DNA from: an uncultured Granulosicoccaceae bacterium
GTDB taxonomy: Bacteria; Pseudomonadota; Gammaproteobacteria; CALCKW01
Reading direction: 5' to 3'
Assembly: GCA_937941555.1 (NCBI GenBank)
Contig: CALDHJ010000497.1
Location: forward strand, 1-6,255
Length of the DNA stretch: 6,255 nt
Shown: one piece after another, positions 1 to 5,857 of the stretch
Position numbering within the stretch: the stretch's first letter is position 1
How the letters are laid out: each line of letters begins with the position of its first letter
Notes under the pieces: model-generated
Databases searched by the model: none
What the model saw: only the letters and a program-made list of their open reading frames with translations
What the model was told of the DNA's origin: nothing
Made by a program: the position numbers and the translations under genes

Positions 1-1
1 C

Positions 2-964
2 TGTGTGCCGGGATCTGGTGGCCCGCTCGACGACGATGATGATTCGAATCTCAAGATTGCCGAGGGCATAGGCTACCCGGTATTGATCAAAGCCTCTGGT
101 GGCGGTGGCGGTCGCGGGATGCGCGTCGTGCAGTCGGCAGACGAACTGAACGAGTCGATTCGGCTGACGCGGGCTGAGGCGAAGGCGGCATTCAATAACG
201 ATGTCGTGTACATGGAAAAATTTCTGGGTGCACCGCGTCACGTCGAATTTCAGGTGCTTTCCGATACCCACGGAAACGCGATTCACCTGGGCGAGCGCGA
301 CTGTTCAATGCAACGGCGACACCAGAAAGTGGTGGAGGAAGCGCCTGCGCCGGGCATTACCGAAGAACAGCGTGCACGAATCGGCAAGTTGTGTGTCGAC
401 GCCTGTGTGCGCATCGGTTACCGCGGGGCTGGCACCTTTGAATTTCTCTATCAGGATGGTGAGTTCTACTTCATCGAGATGAATACGCGTGTCCAGGTGG
501 AGCACCCGGTCACTGAAATGGTCACCGGCATCGACATCATTCGCCAGCAGATCAGTATCGCGTCCGGTGAGCCCCTGCGGTATGCGCAAGAGGATGTGGT
601 CATGCGTGGCCACGCGTTCGAGTGCCGGGTGAACGCCGAGGATCCGCGCACCTTCATGCCGTCTCCCGGTGTGATCCAGCAATACCATGCGCCGGGTGGG
701 CTCGGTGTGCGAATGGAGACGCACATCTACAACGGGTACAAAGTGCCCCCACACTACGACTCCATGATCGGAAAGTTGATCGTGCACGGGAACGACCGCG
801 ACCGCGCGATGGCGCGCATGAGCGGGGCGTTGAGCGAGATCCACATCGATGGCATCAAGACCAACATTCCGCTGCAGCTTGATATTTTCGATGACCCGGG
901 CTTTCAGGCAGGTGGCGTCGATATCCACTACCTGGAAAATACCCTGCTGCAATCTGCAGACTGA
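2..964 (+). CDS. accC: Biotin carboxylase subunit of acetyl-CoA carboxylase, 5' end outside the window
   Basis: AccC uses ATP and bicarbonate to carboxylate biotin on the carrier protein AccB, the first half of the acetyl-CoA carboxylase reaction that feeds fatty acid synthesis in the cytoplasm. The visible 320 residues match E. coli AccC (449 aa, from memory) without gaps from about residue 130 to the C-terminus, so roughly 129 residues are missing upstream. The ATP-grasp glycine loop ([10 protein letters not shown]) carries the equivalent of K159. Also present are equivalents of H209, K238 (RRHQKVVEE), E276 (GTFEF), E288 and R292 (FIEMNTR) and R338 (ECRVNAEDP), so the active site looks intact. 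The GTG at 5 encodes an internal valine of the conserved CVPGS stretch and is not the start. A run of five Asp replaces the GDDMD-like loop of E. coli. accB is expected just upstream. prmA follows after 47 bases, possibly on the same transcript. Confidence 0.96.
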   Translation, partial: CVPGSGGPLDDDDDSNLKIAEGIGYPVLIKASGGGGGRGMRVVQSADELNESIRLTRAEAKAAFNNDVVYMEKFLGAPRHVEFQVLSDTHGNAIHLGERDCSMQRRHQKVVEEAPAPGITEEQRARIGKLCVDACVRIGYRGAGTFEFLYQDGEFYFIEMNTRVQVEHPVTEMVTGIDIIRQQISIASGEPLRYAQEDVVMRGHAFECRVNAEDPRTFMPSPGVIQQYHAPGGLGVRMETHIYNGYKVPPHYDSMIGKLIVHGNDRDRAMARMSGALSEIHIDGIKTNIPLQLDIFDDPGFQAGGVDIHYLENTLLQSAD

Positions 965-1011
965 TCGCCGGCGCGCTCGATGAACTCGAATATCCGGTCG
1001 GGGGACGGGTG

Positions 1012-1911
1012 ATGGGCGATGAAGATGCCGGTTGGTGGCAATACCGGTTGGTGGTTGCCGGCTCGGATGTGGGTGATCTCGAAGACCGCCTGTTCGCCTC
1101 CGGAGCACTGTCCATTACCTTGCTTGATGCCGAGGACCAACCGATCCTCGAGCCGGCGCCCGGTGAGACGCCACTCTGGGACCGGGTTGTATTGGTGGCG
1201 CTGTACCCTGGTGAGCCTACCGCACAAGCGCTAGCGCGCGAGATCTCGACATCGCTCGGGCATGCTGTTGAAGCGACGCAATTGGAACGTCTTGCCGACG
1301 AGGCCTGGGAGCGCAGCTGGATGGCGCATTTCGAGCCTATGGATTTTGGCAACGGACTCTGGATCGTGCCAAGTTTCGCAGAGCCTCCCGAACCTGAAGC
1401 GGTCAATGTCCGGCTCGATCCGGGCTTGGCGTTCGGAACAGGCACGCACCCCACAACGTCCCTTTGCCTGAGGCATCTGGCACAGCATCCCCCGGTTGGC
1501 CAGTCTGTGGTCGACTACGGATGCGGGTCCGGTGTTCTCGCCATCGCGGCGCTGATGCTGGGCGCGTCAACTGTGTGGGCGACTGATCTGGATGAGCAAG
1601 CCCTCGTAGCCTCGCGCGATAATGCGGTTGCCAACCGGGTGGACACCAATCTGCTGTTGTCTCTGCCGGATGCAGTGCCGGACTGGCGGGCGGACCTGCT
1701 GGTTGCAAACATTCTTCATGGTCCGTTGCTGGCGCTGCGCGACACGCTGGTCGACCGTGTGCGAGACGGCGGAACAGTGGTGCTCAGTGGTGTTTTGCAG
1801 GAACAGGCCCGTGAACTGGAAGCGCACTACGCGGCGATGCTCGATGGCATCGAGGTCACGGTCGAGGAGGACTGGTGCCGGTTGTGTGGCACTGTCCGCC
1901 CACGCGCCTGA
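1012..1911 (+). CDS. prmA: Ribosomal protein L11 methyltransferase
   Basis: PrmA transfers methyl groups from S-adenosylmethionine to ribosomal protein L11 in the cytoplasm. The protein has 299 residues (E. coli 293). An N-terminal L11-binding domain covers about residues 8-65 and a class I methyltransferase domain begins near residue 120. Signature stretches are DPGLAFGTGTHPTT (136-149), the SAM-binding loop DYGCGSG (168-174), an acidic strand end at TDLD (191-194) and the NIL motif (233-235), with the family-typical EEDWCRLCG near the C-terminus. I chose ATG 1012 because GGGGGA at 1000-1005 lies six bases upstream. GTG 1009 directly before it would add one residue and cannot be excluded. 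accC-prmA adjacency is common in gammaproteobacteria. Nothing in the frame suggests damage. Confidence 0.95.
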   Translation: MGDEDAGWWQYRLVVAGSDVGDLEDRLFASGALSITLLDAEDQPILEPAPGETPLWDRVVLVALYPGEPTAQALAREISTSLGHAVEATQLERLADEAWERSWMAHFEPMDFGNGLWIVPSFAEPPEPEAVNVRLDPGLAFGTGTHPTTSLCLRHLAQHPPVGQSVVDYGCGSGVLAIAALMLGASTVWATDLDEQALVASRDNAVANRVDTNLLLSLPDAVPDWRADLLVANILHGPLLALRDTLVDRVRDGGTVVLSGVLQEQARELEAHYAAMLDGIEVTVEEDWCRLCGTVRPRA

Positions 1912-1943
1912 CATGGGCTGTGCGACGCCGGTTCGGGCTTCCC

Positions 1944-1949
1944 TATACT
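1944..1949 (+). promoter_or_regulatory. Possible -10 element before the zinc-ribbon gene
   Basis: TATACT matches the sigma-70 -10 consensus at five of six positions and lies 28 bases before the next ATG. No recognisable -35 hexamer stands 16-18 bases upstream, and there is no extended TGn motif. It could give the zinc-ribbon gene its own transcript separate from prmA, but the evidence is the hexamer alone. Confidence 0.25.
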
Positions 1950-1977
1950 GTGTTTACGTCGCAGCGTATCCCCTGCC

Positions 1978-2718
1978 ATGATTGTTGAGTGCCCACACTG
2001 CAAATCACTTCTTCGCACTGATAGCCGTTCGCTAGAAGGTGTCGAATCGGTGCAGTGTGGTGCGTGTCTGAATACCTTCGACGCGCTCGAACACATCAAG
2101 CTCGACGCGGCGGTAGATCCGGTTACGCTCGACGATGCATCGGTTGTCCGCCAACGCACCGTGTTTGATGGGGTGTCTTCGGACGGTCGATCGGAGCGCG
2201 GTGCGCAAGTGCGACAGCGCCGGTCTACTGTCGCCGAACACGGTCCTGCCGAGTCGTTCTGGAGGCGCTTTGCGTGGCCCTTGATCGCGGTTCTGGTTGC
2301 GGCGGTGATCGCAGTGGGCCATGTCTCGCGAGATCGCTTGGCGACGACTCCGCTCGGGCACACGATGGTCAATGCCTGGTGCGGTGCAGTGGGCTGCGAG
2401 ATCAGCGCGATACGGGATTTTTCCGCGATTCGATTGATACGGCGACAGATCTACGCCCATCCCAGCCGAGACAACGCGCTGGTTGTCAGCTTGGCCATGG
2501 TCAATGATGCACACTTCGCGCAGGATTTTCCGGTGTTGCTGGTGCGCATGACCAACCGTGCCGGTGCGGCGGTGGCGCAGGGTGAGTTCGAGCCTGCCGA
2601 CTACCTTGATGACTTCGACACCAGCGTCCTGATGCAGCCCGGCCGTGCCGTGGATGTTCAACTCGAGGTCGAAGATCCCGGCAGTGATGCCGTGTCTTTT
2701 GATCTCGAGTTTCGCTAG
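1978..2718 (+). CDS. Zinc-ribbon membrane protein with DUF3426-like C-terminal domain
   Basis: Function unknown. The 246-residue protein begins with a small zinc ribbon of the MJ0042 type: C5-x2-C8 and C27-x2-C30, which should bind one metal ion. A polar, probably disordered stretch (about 45-95) follows. One hydrophobic segment at about 98-116 (FAWPLIAVLVAAVIAVGHV) is flanked by arginines. The C-terminal part fits DUF3426: a WCGAVGCEI block (134-142), then IYAHPSRDNALVVSLAMVN and a later DFPVLLVRM...F-E-PADYL pattern. By the positive-inside tendency (RR before the helix) the ribbon would be cytoplasmic and the DUF3426 part periplasmic. No good Shine-Dalgarno precedes ATG 1978, but the start places the ribbon at the N-terminus as usual in the family. 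The stop is TAG. A similar gene sits between prmA and dusB in Pseudomonas, so the location is old rather than acquired. Confidence 0.85.
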   Translation: MIVECPHCKSLLRTDSRSLEGVESVQCGACLNTFDALEHIKLDAAVDPVTLDDASVVRQRTVFDGVSSDGRSERGAQVRQRRSTVAEHGPAESFWRRFAWPLIAVLVAAVIAVGHVSRDRLATTPLGHTMVNAWCGAVGCEISAIRDFSAIRLIRRQIYAHPSRDNALVVSLAMVNDAHFAQDFPVLLVRMTNRAGAAVAQGEFEPADYLDDFDTSVLMQPGRAVDVQLEVEDPGSDAVSFDLEFR

Positions 2719-2786
2719 GCCCATTTGATGCGGCGCAGCATACCTGTCGCTGCTGTAGATCACTCAACGCCCCCTTCGTCTGTGTT

Positions 2787-2815
2787 TTGCCTTGATCGCG
2801 AAGACGGTCTAGACT
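2787..2815 (+). promoter_or_regulatory. Candidate sigma-70 promoter of dusB-fis
   Basis: TTGCCT (2787-2792) and TAGACT (2810-2815) are separated by 17 bases in the gap before dusB, matching the consensus at three and four of six positions. Transcription would start near 2822, about 27 bases before the preferred dusB ATG. The stretch after the -10 (TTGCCGGCCGCC) is very GC-rich, a discriminator type linked in E. coli to stringent and growth-rate control, including at the dusB-fis promoter. The call is by eye. Confidence 0.4.
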
Positions 2816-2848
2816 TGCCGGCCGCCTCGGATTTATGTGTCCACCTTC

Positions 2849-3847
2849 ATGCAGATTGGCCCCTATACCGTAGACGGATACGCAGTGCTCGCGCCGATGG
2901 CCGGCGTGACTGACAAGCCGTTTCGGGCTCTGTGTTTTCAGCACGGCGCAGCGGCGGTCACGTCTGAAATGATCACAGCCGACACCAGTCTCTACGGTAG
3001 TCGGAAGTCGGTCACGCGCCTTGATCACACGGGCAGCGAGCAGCCGCGCATTGCACAGATCGTTGGTGCCGACCCGGGCGCACTCGCGGACGCTGCCCGT
3101 GCGAATGTCGATTTCGGCGCGCAAGTGATCGACATCAACATGGGGTGCCCTGCCAAGAAAGTGTGTAACCGCGCTGCGGGTTCGGCCTTGCTGGCCGACG
3201 AGCAACAGATTGCGCGGATCCTCGACGCTGTGGTTGGAGCGGTCGAGGTGCCGGTCACACTGAAGATTCGAACCGGGATCGATCCAGCAAACCGCAACGG
3301 TGTGCAAGTTGCTCGGATCGCACAGTCTGCAGGCATCGCCTCACTGGCGGTACATGGCAGAACGCGAGCAGATCGATTCAAAGGACAGGCCGAATTTGCA
3401 ACCCTGGCGAGAATCCGTGAAGCTGTGGACCTGCCGCTGGTCGCCAATGGCGATATCGAGACGCCGGAACAGGCGCTTGCCGTGTTGAAGGAAACCGGCG
3501 CAGACGCGGTCATGGTGGGCCGAGCCGCACAGGGAAATCCTTGGCTGTTCGAGCAAATCAACCACTACCTGCAAACGGGTGAGTCGCTCCCGCTGCCCAG
3601 CGACGAGCAGCGACGCGCCGCGTTGCTGTGGTATCTGACAGAGCTATATGCCCTGTATGGTGAGTACCGTGGCGTGCGTATCGCGCGAAAACACATTGCG
3701 TGGTTTTGCAAGAACAAGGCGGGTGCAGCGCAGTTTCGCGCAGCGGTCAATGTGATCGAAGAACCAGAACAACAACACAATGCGGTTGACGCATTTTTTC
3801 GAGCGACGTACAACGATGCGGTCTCGAGCGCAAGAGAGGTCGCATGA
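2849..3847 (+). CDS. dusB: tRNA-dihydrouridine synthase B
   Basis: DusB is an FMN-dependent enzyme that reduces a uridine in the tRNA D-loop (U17 in E. coli) to dihydrouridine using NADPH. From ATG 2849 the protein has 332 residues (E. coli 321) and begins MQIGPYTV, aligning with the E. coli start MRIGQY. GTG 2837 would add four residues (MSTF) and has no better ribosome site, so it is a weaker choice. Family features in order: APMAGVTDKPFR (15-26) at the FMN site, the catalytic Cys at 100 in DINMGCPAKKV, K139 in TLKIRTG, H169 in HGRTR, NGDI (200-203) and GRAAQG (224-229). The C-terminal tRNA-binding helical domain contains ARKHIAWF. Its TGA overlaps the fis start as ATGA, so the two genes should be translationally coupled, as in the known dusB-fis operon. 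Confidence 0.95.
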   Translation: MQIGPYTVDGYAVLAPMAGVTDKPFRALCFQHGAAAVTSEMITADTSLYGSRKSVTRLDHTGSEQPRIAQIVGADPGALADAARANVDFGAQVIDINMGCPAKKVCNRAAGSALLADEQQIARILDAVVGAVEVPVTLKIRTGIDPANRNGVQVARIAQSAGIASLAVHGRTRADRFKGQAEFATLARIREAVDLPLVANGDIETPEQALAVLKETGADAVMVGRAAQGNPWLFEQINHYLQTGESLPLPSDEQRRAALLWYLTELYALYGEYRGVRIARKHIAWFCKNKAGAAQFRAAVNVIEEPEQQHNAVDAFFRATYNDAVSSAREVA

Positions 3848-4107
3848 GTTCAGTCATGAAGACGCCGGTTTCCGGTGGCAGTGCGGTCGAGCACTGCATA
3901 GTCTCCGAACTGGAGAAGTACTTTCAGGCGCTTGGCAGCGAAAGACCCACAGGCGTGCATCGCATGGTCATGCACCAGGCGGAGCGAGCCGTGATCCAAT
4001 ATGTGATGGATCAATCCGAAGGCAACCAGAGCCTGGCATCCGAGGTGCTCGGTATCAGCCGCGGTACCCTGCGACGCAAGCTTCGAGAGCTCAATGTCGT
4101 AATTTGA
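3844..4107 (+). CDS. fis: Fis-family nucleoid-associated DNA-binding protein
   Basis: Fis is a small homodimeric DNA-bending protein that shapes the nucleoid and activates rRNA and other growth-linked promoters. This 87-residue protein aligns without gaps to E. coli Fis (98 aa, from memory) from about residue 28 onward: the dimer helices (VEHCIVSELEKYFQALG, then VIQYVMDQSEGNQ) and a C-terminal helix-turn-helix (SLASEVLGISRGTLRRKLREL). The N-terminal arm is about ten residues shorter, so most of the beta-hairpin that E. coli Fis uses to activate DNA invertases is absent. The recognition helix has S72 where E. coli has N84; R73, T75, R77 and R78 match R85, T87, R89 and K90 in place or in charge. 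AGAGAGG at 3833-3839 supports ATG 3844. Position after dusB strongly supports Fis over a detached NtrC-type DNA-binding domain, which the helix also resembles. Confidence 0.88.
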   Translation: MSSVMKTPVSGGSAVEHCIVSELEKYFQALGSERPTGVHRMVMHQAERAVIQYVMDQSEGNQSLASEVLGISRGTLRRKLRELNVVI

Positions 4108-4129
4108 GGGTGCGCGGTGCATGAGGCCT

Positions 4130-4165
4130 GCATGAAGCGATCAGGTCGTGTGCGGTATATATTGC
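4130..4165 (+). repeat. Upstream copy of a diverged promoter-like repeat
   Basis: This block aligns with 4211-4246 at an offset of 81 bases: 28 identical columns of 37, with one gap in each copy, by hand alignment. Shared parts are a TGAAG core, CAGGTC, CGGTATA and TTGC. It lies in the gap between fis and purH. Confidence 0.45.
4132..4161 (+). promoter_or_regulatory. Possible distal purH promoter
   Basis: ATGAAG (4132-4137) and TATATA (4156-4161) are 18 bases apart; TATATT at 4158-4163 is an alternative -10 matching five of six consensus positions. The -35 match is poor (TGA core only). This is the weaker of the two promoter-like blocks before purH and may be a relic. Confidence 0.28.
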
Positions 4166-4210
4166 AATAGTGTCCCTTGATCTTGCGTTTTTCTGCAGTT
4201 TTCGGCCGTA

Positions 4211-4246
4211 GCGTGAAGTGTGCAGGTCCAGTCGGTATACTGTTGC
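4211..4246 (+). repeat. Downstream copy of the diverged promoter-like repeat
   Basis: Partner of the block at 4130-4165. It carries the same order of short matches (TGAAG, CAGGTC, CGGTATA, TTGC) and ends 24 bases before the purH start. Confidence 0.45.
4213..4241 (+). promoter_or_regulatory. Candidate proximal purH promoter
   Basis: GTGAAG (4213-4218) and TATACT (4236-4241) are separated by 17 bases. The -10 matches five of six consensus positions; the -35 matches three. Transcription would start near 4248, leaving a leader of about 23 bases that holds the likely ribosome site AGGTAAG (4259-4265). An inverted repeat TGCG-TTTTG-CGCA (4244-4256) lies over the predicted start and could be an operator. 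I see no convincing match to the E. coli PurR box. Confidence 0.42.
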
Positions 4247-4270
4247 GTTTTGCGCATCAGGTAAGCCGGC

Positions 4271-4723
4271 ATGACCCAAGACACCCTTCGAGCTGTTTCA
4301 CGCGCGCTGATCAGCGTGTCGGACAAAACCGGTGTAGTCGACTTGGCAACGGCCTTGAGTCGATTGGGTGTGCATCTGCTGTCTACCGGTGGCACGGCGT
4401 CGCTGCTCAGGGATGCGGGTCTGGACGTGACCGACGTCTCTGAGCACACGGGCTTTCCCGAGATCATGGCAGGGCGTGTCAAGACACTGCACCCGAAAAT
4501 TCACGGCGGTATTCTGGCCCGACGTGGCACGGATGACGCCGTGATGGCCGAGCACGGTATCGAGACGATCGACCTCGTTGTCGTGAATCTCTATCCTTTC
4601 GAGCAGACTGTGGCGCAACCTGACTGTGATTTGCCAACAGCGATCGAGAATATTGATATCGGTGGGCCTGCGATGGTGCGTGCCGCCGCGAAAAACCACG
4701 CGGACGTCGCCATCGTCACCTAG
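4271..4723 (+). CDS. purH: PurH N-terminal part: IMP cyclohydrolase (MGS-like) domain up to the amber stop
   Basis: This 150-residue open part holds the methylglyoxal-synthase-like fold that closes FAICAR to IMP. Visible motifs are SVSDKTG (15-21), LLSTGGT (36-42), [19 protein letters not shown] (62-80), NLYPF (106-110) and [18 protein letters not shown] (126-143). It ends DVAIVT, directly before the amber codon. In related proteins the chain continues without break into linker helices, so the isolated fragment would keep the core fold but lack about 50 residues that join it to the transformylase domain. The ATG at 4271 is preceded by AGGTAAG five bases upstream and gives the usual N-terminus length. 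Activity of the fragment alone is uncertain. Confidence 0.75.
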   Translation: MTQDTLRAVSRALISVSDKTGVVDLATALSRLGVHLLSTGGTASLLRDAGLDVTDVSEHTGFPEIMAGRVKTLHPKIHGGILARRGTDDAVMAEHGIETIDLVVVNLYPFEQTVAQPDCDLPTAIENIDIGGPAMVRAAAKNHADVAIVT

Positions 4724-4873
4724 CCTGCAGACTACGGCGATCTGCTCGAAGCGCTGACATCCGAGGGCGGAACCACACTCCAGCGGCGGTTTGCCCTTGC
4801 GGCCAAAGCGTTTGCACACACGGCGCGTTACGATGGTCTGGTTGCAAATTATCTCGGCGCGCGTACCGAAGAC

Positions 4874-5842
4874 GTGCCTACGGCCTTCCCCCCGCGCTTG
4901 AGCTTGCAATTCGAGCGCATCGAAACGCTGCGGTATGGCGAGAATCCTCACCAACGTGCGGCCTTCTACCGTGACCCGGGCCAGCGGCAGGCATCGGTTG
5001 CCACCAGCACGCAATACCAGGGCAAGGCGCTGTCCTACAACAACATCGCTGATGCCGACGCAGCGCTGGAATGTGTCAAGCAGTTCGATGAGGCGGCGTG
5101 CGTGATCGTCAAACACGCCAACCCCTGTGGGGTGGCGGTCGGGGACAGTCTCGGCGCGGCTTATGATCGCGCGTACCAGACTGATCCGACCTCGGCTTTC
5201 GGGGGAATCATTGCCTTCAACCAGGCACCGGATGCGAAGCTGGTTTCTCGTATTCTCGAGCAGCAATTCGTTGAAGTGCTGCTGGCGCCGGTTTTCACCG
5301 AAGAGGCTCTCGCAGCGGCCGCGACGAAACCCAATATCCGTGTCCTCGCGTGTGGTGAGTTCGACATCGCAGATGCCTTTTCCCGTGTGACGAGTGTCTC
5401 GGGTGGCTTGCTGGTTCAGGACGATGACACCGGCCTCATCACAGCCGAGGAACTCAAGGTTGTCAGTCGCCGTGCGCCGAGCGTGGCTGAGCTGAACGAT
5501 CTGCTGTTTGCCTGGCGAGTCGCCAAACACGTGAAATCCAACGCCATCGTGTACGCGAGAGACGGTGCGACAGTCGGGGTCGGGGCCGGGCAGATGAGCC
5601 GTGTGTATTCCGCCCGTATCGCTGGAATCAAGGCGCAGGACGAAGGGCTTGTCGTGCCGGGGTCTGTGATGGCGTCGGATGCGTTCTTCCCGTTCAGAGA
5701 CGGTATCGACAATGCCGCAGACGCCGGCATCCGCGCGGTGATCCAGCCCGGTGGTTCAATGCGAGATGATGAGATCATTGCGGCAGCGGACGAACACGAC
5801 CTGGCGATGGTGTTCACCGGGATGCGCCACTTCAGGCACTGA
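4874..5842 (+). CDS. purH: PurH C-terminal part: AICAR transformylase domain
   Basis: This part carries the formyl-transfer domain. Motifs, numbered from codon 1 of the full locus, include RYGENPHQ (221-228), [16 protein letters not shown] (252-267), the catalytic KHANPCG (281-287), [52 protein letters not shown] and [10 protein letters not shown], ending MRHFRH as in E. coli. All catalytic motifs look intact. The first possible restart in frame after the amber is GTG 4874 (codon 202). It lies near the domain boundary, but only GAAGA directly against it could serve as a ribosome site, which is too close, so independent translation is doubtful. The conserved frame itself is continuous from 4724. 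Confidence 0.72.
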   Translation: MPTAFPPRLSLQFERIETLRYGENPHQRAAFYRDPGQRQASVATSTQYQGKALSYNNIADADAALECVKQFDEAACVIVKHANPCGVAVGDSLGAAYDRAYQTDPTSAFGGIIAFNQAPDAKLVSRILEQQFVEVLLAPVFTEEALAAAATKPNIRVLACGEFDIADAFSRVTSVSGGLLVQDDDTGLITAEELKVVSRRAPSVAELNDLLFAWRVAKHVKSNAIVYARDGATVGVGAGQMSRVYSARIAGIKAQDEGLVVPGSVMASDAFFPFRDGIDNAADAGIRAVIQPGGSMRDDEIIAAADEHDLAMVFTGMRHFRH

Positions 5843-5857
5843 GGCAGGAGCCGTCAG
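5839..5857. terminator. Hairpin spanning the convergent purH and gspF stop codons
   Basis: CTGAGGC (5839-5845), loop AGGA, and GCC-G-TCAG (5850-5857) form a seven-pair stem with one bulged G. It contains the TGA of purH and the TCA that is the gspF stop on the other strand. Neither side is followed by a T-run, so it is not a classical intrinsic terminator; it may stabilise 3' ends or slow polymerases from both sides. Confidence 0.35.

Larger units (their letters stand above)
4271..5842 (+). pseudogene. purH: Bifunctional purine biosynthesis gene purH, interrupted by an in-frame amber codon
   Basis: The full locus has 523 sense-plus-amber codons before TGA, close to E. coli PurH (529 aa, from memory), and stays in one frame throughout. 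PurH catalyses the last two steps to IMP: formyl transfer from 10-formyl-tetrahydrofolate to AICAR, then ring closure. Codon 151 (4721-4723) is TAG. Codons after it read [11 protein letters not shown] and on through a conserved helix region ([25 protein letters not shown]), as expected for a functional PurH, so the damage is a single codon and not a frameshift or deletion. An intact purH is needed for purine synthesis unless the cell has another copy or salvages purines. Explanations are a sequence or assembly error, a recent nonsense mutation, or amber readthrough. I label it pseudogene only because the literal sequence does not encode the full enzyme; the two open parts are described separately. 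Confidence 0.8.

Noticed and set aside
5..7. GTG as start of accC
   Set aside because: It is the Val of the conserved CVPGS stretch, and the TGT before it encodes the conserved Cys. The gene simply enters from the left edge.
26..46. Run of five Asp codons in accC
   Set aside because: The equivalent loop in E. coli is already acidic (GDDMD) and lies outside the catalytic residues. The alignment has no gap, so it looks like ordinary variation.
966..973. Perfect palindrome CGCCGGCG between accC and prmA
   Set aside because: Eight bases of pure G and C are common in such DNA, and there is no T-run or second site, so no operator or terminator is claimed.
305..1108. A 267-codon open frame on the - strand opposite accC
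   Set aside because: Same cause: it is in exact antisense register with accC, rich in Arg and His, and without recognisable motifs.
2725..2913. A 62-codon open frame starting just after the zinc-ribbon gene, which would be an extension if TAG were a sense codon
   Set aside because: It runs into dusB in another frame and resembles no protein. The zinc-ribbon family ends near the TAG. This also argues against general recoding of TAG in this genome, so the purH amber is a local matter.
4115..4136. Repeated GCATGA around AGGCCT after fis
   Set aside because: Short matches only. They do not form a consistent stem or array, so chance is the simplest reading.
4164..4191. Possible terminator after fis: GCAA ... 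TTGC followed by GTTTTT
   Set aside because: The stem is only four pairs with a 15-base loop, too weak for an intrinsic terminator.
4298..5530. A 410-codon open frame on the - strand opposite purH
   Set aside because: Its codons lie exactly opposite purH codons. It is open because purH hardly uses TTA, CTA or TCA. The translation shows no recognisable family, while the + strand is clearly PurH.
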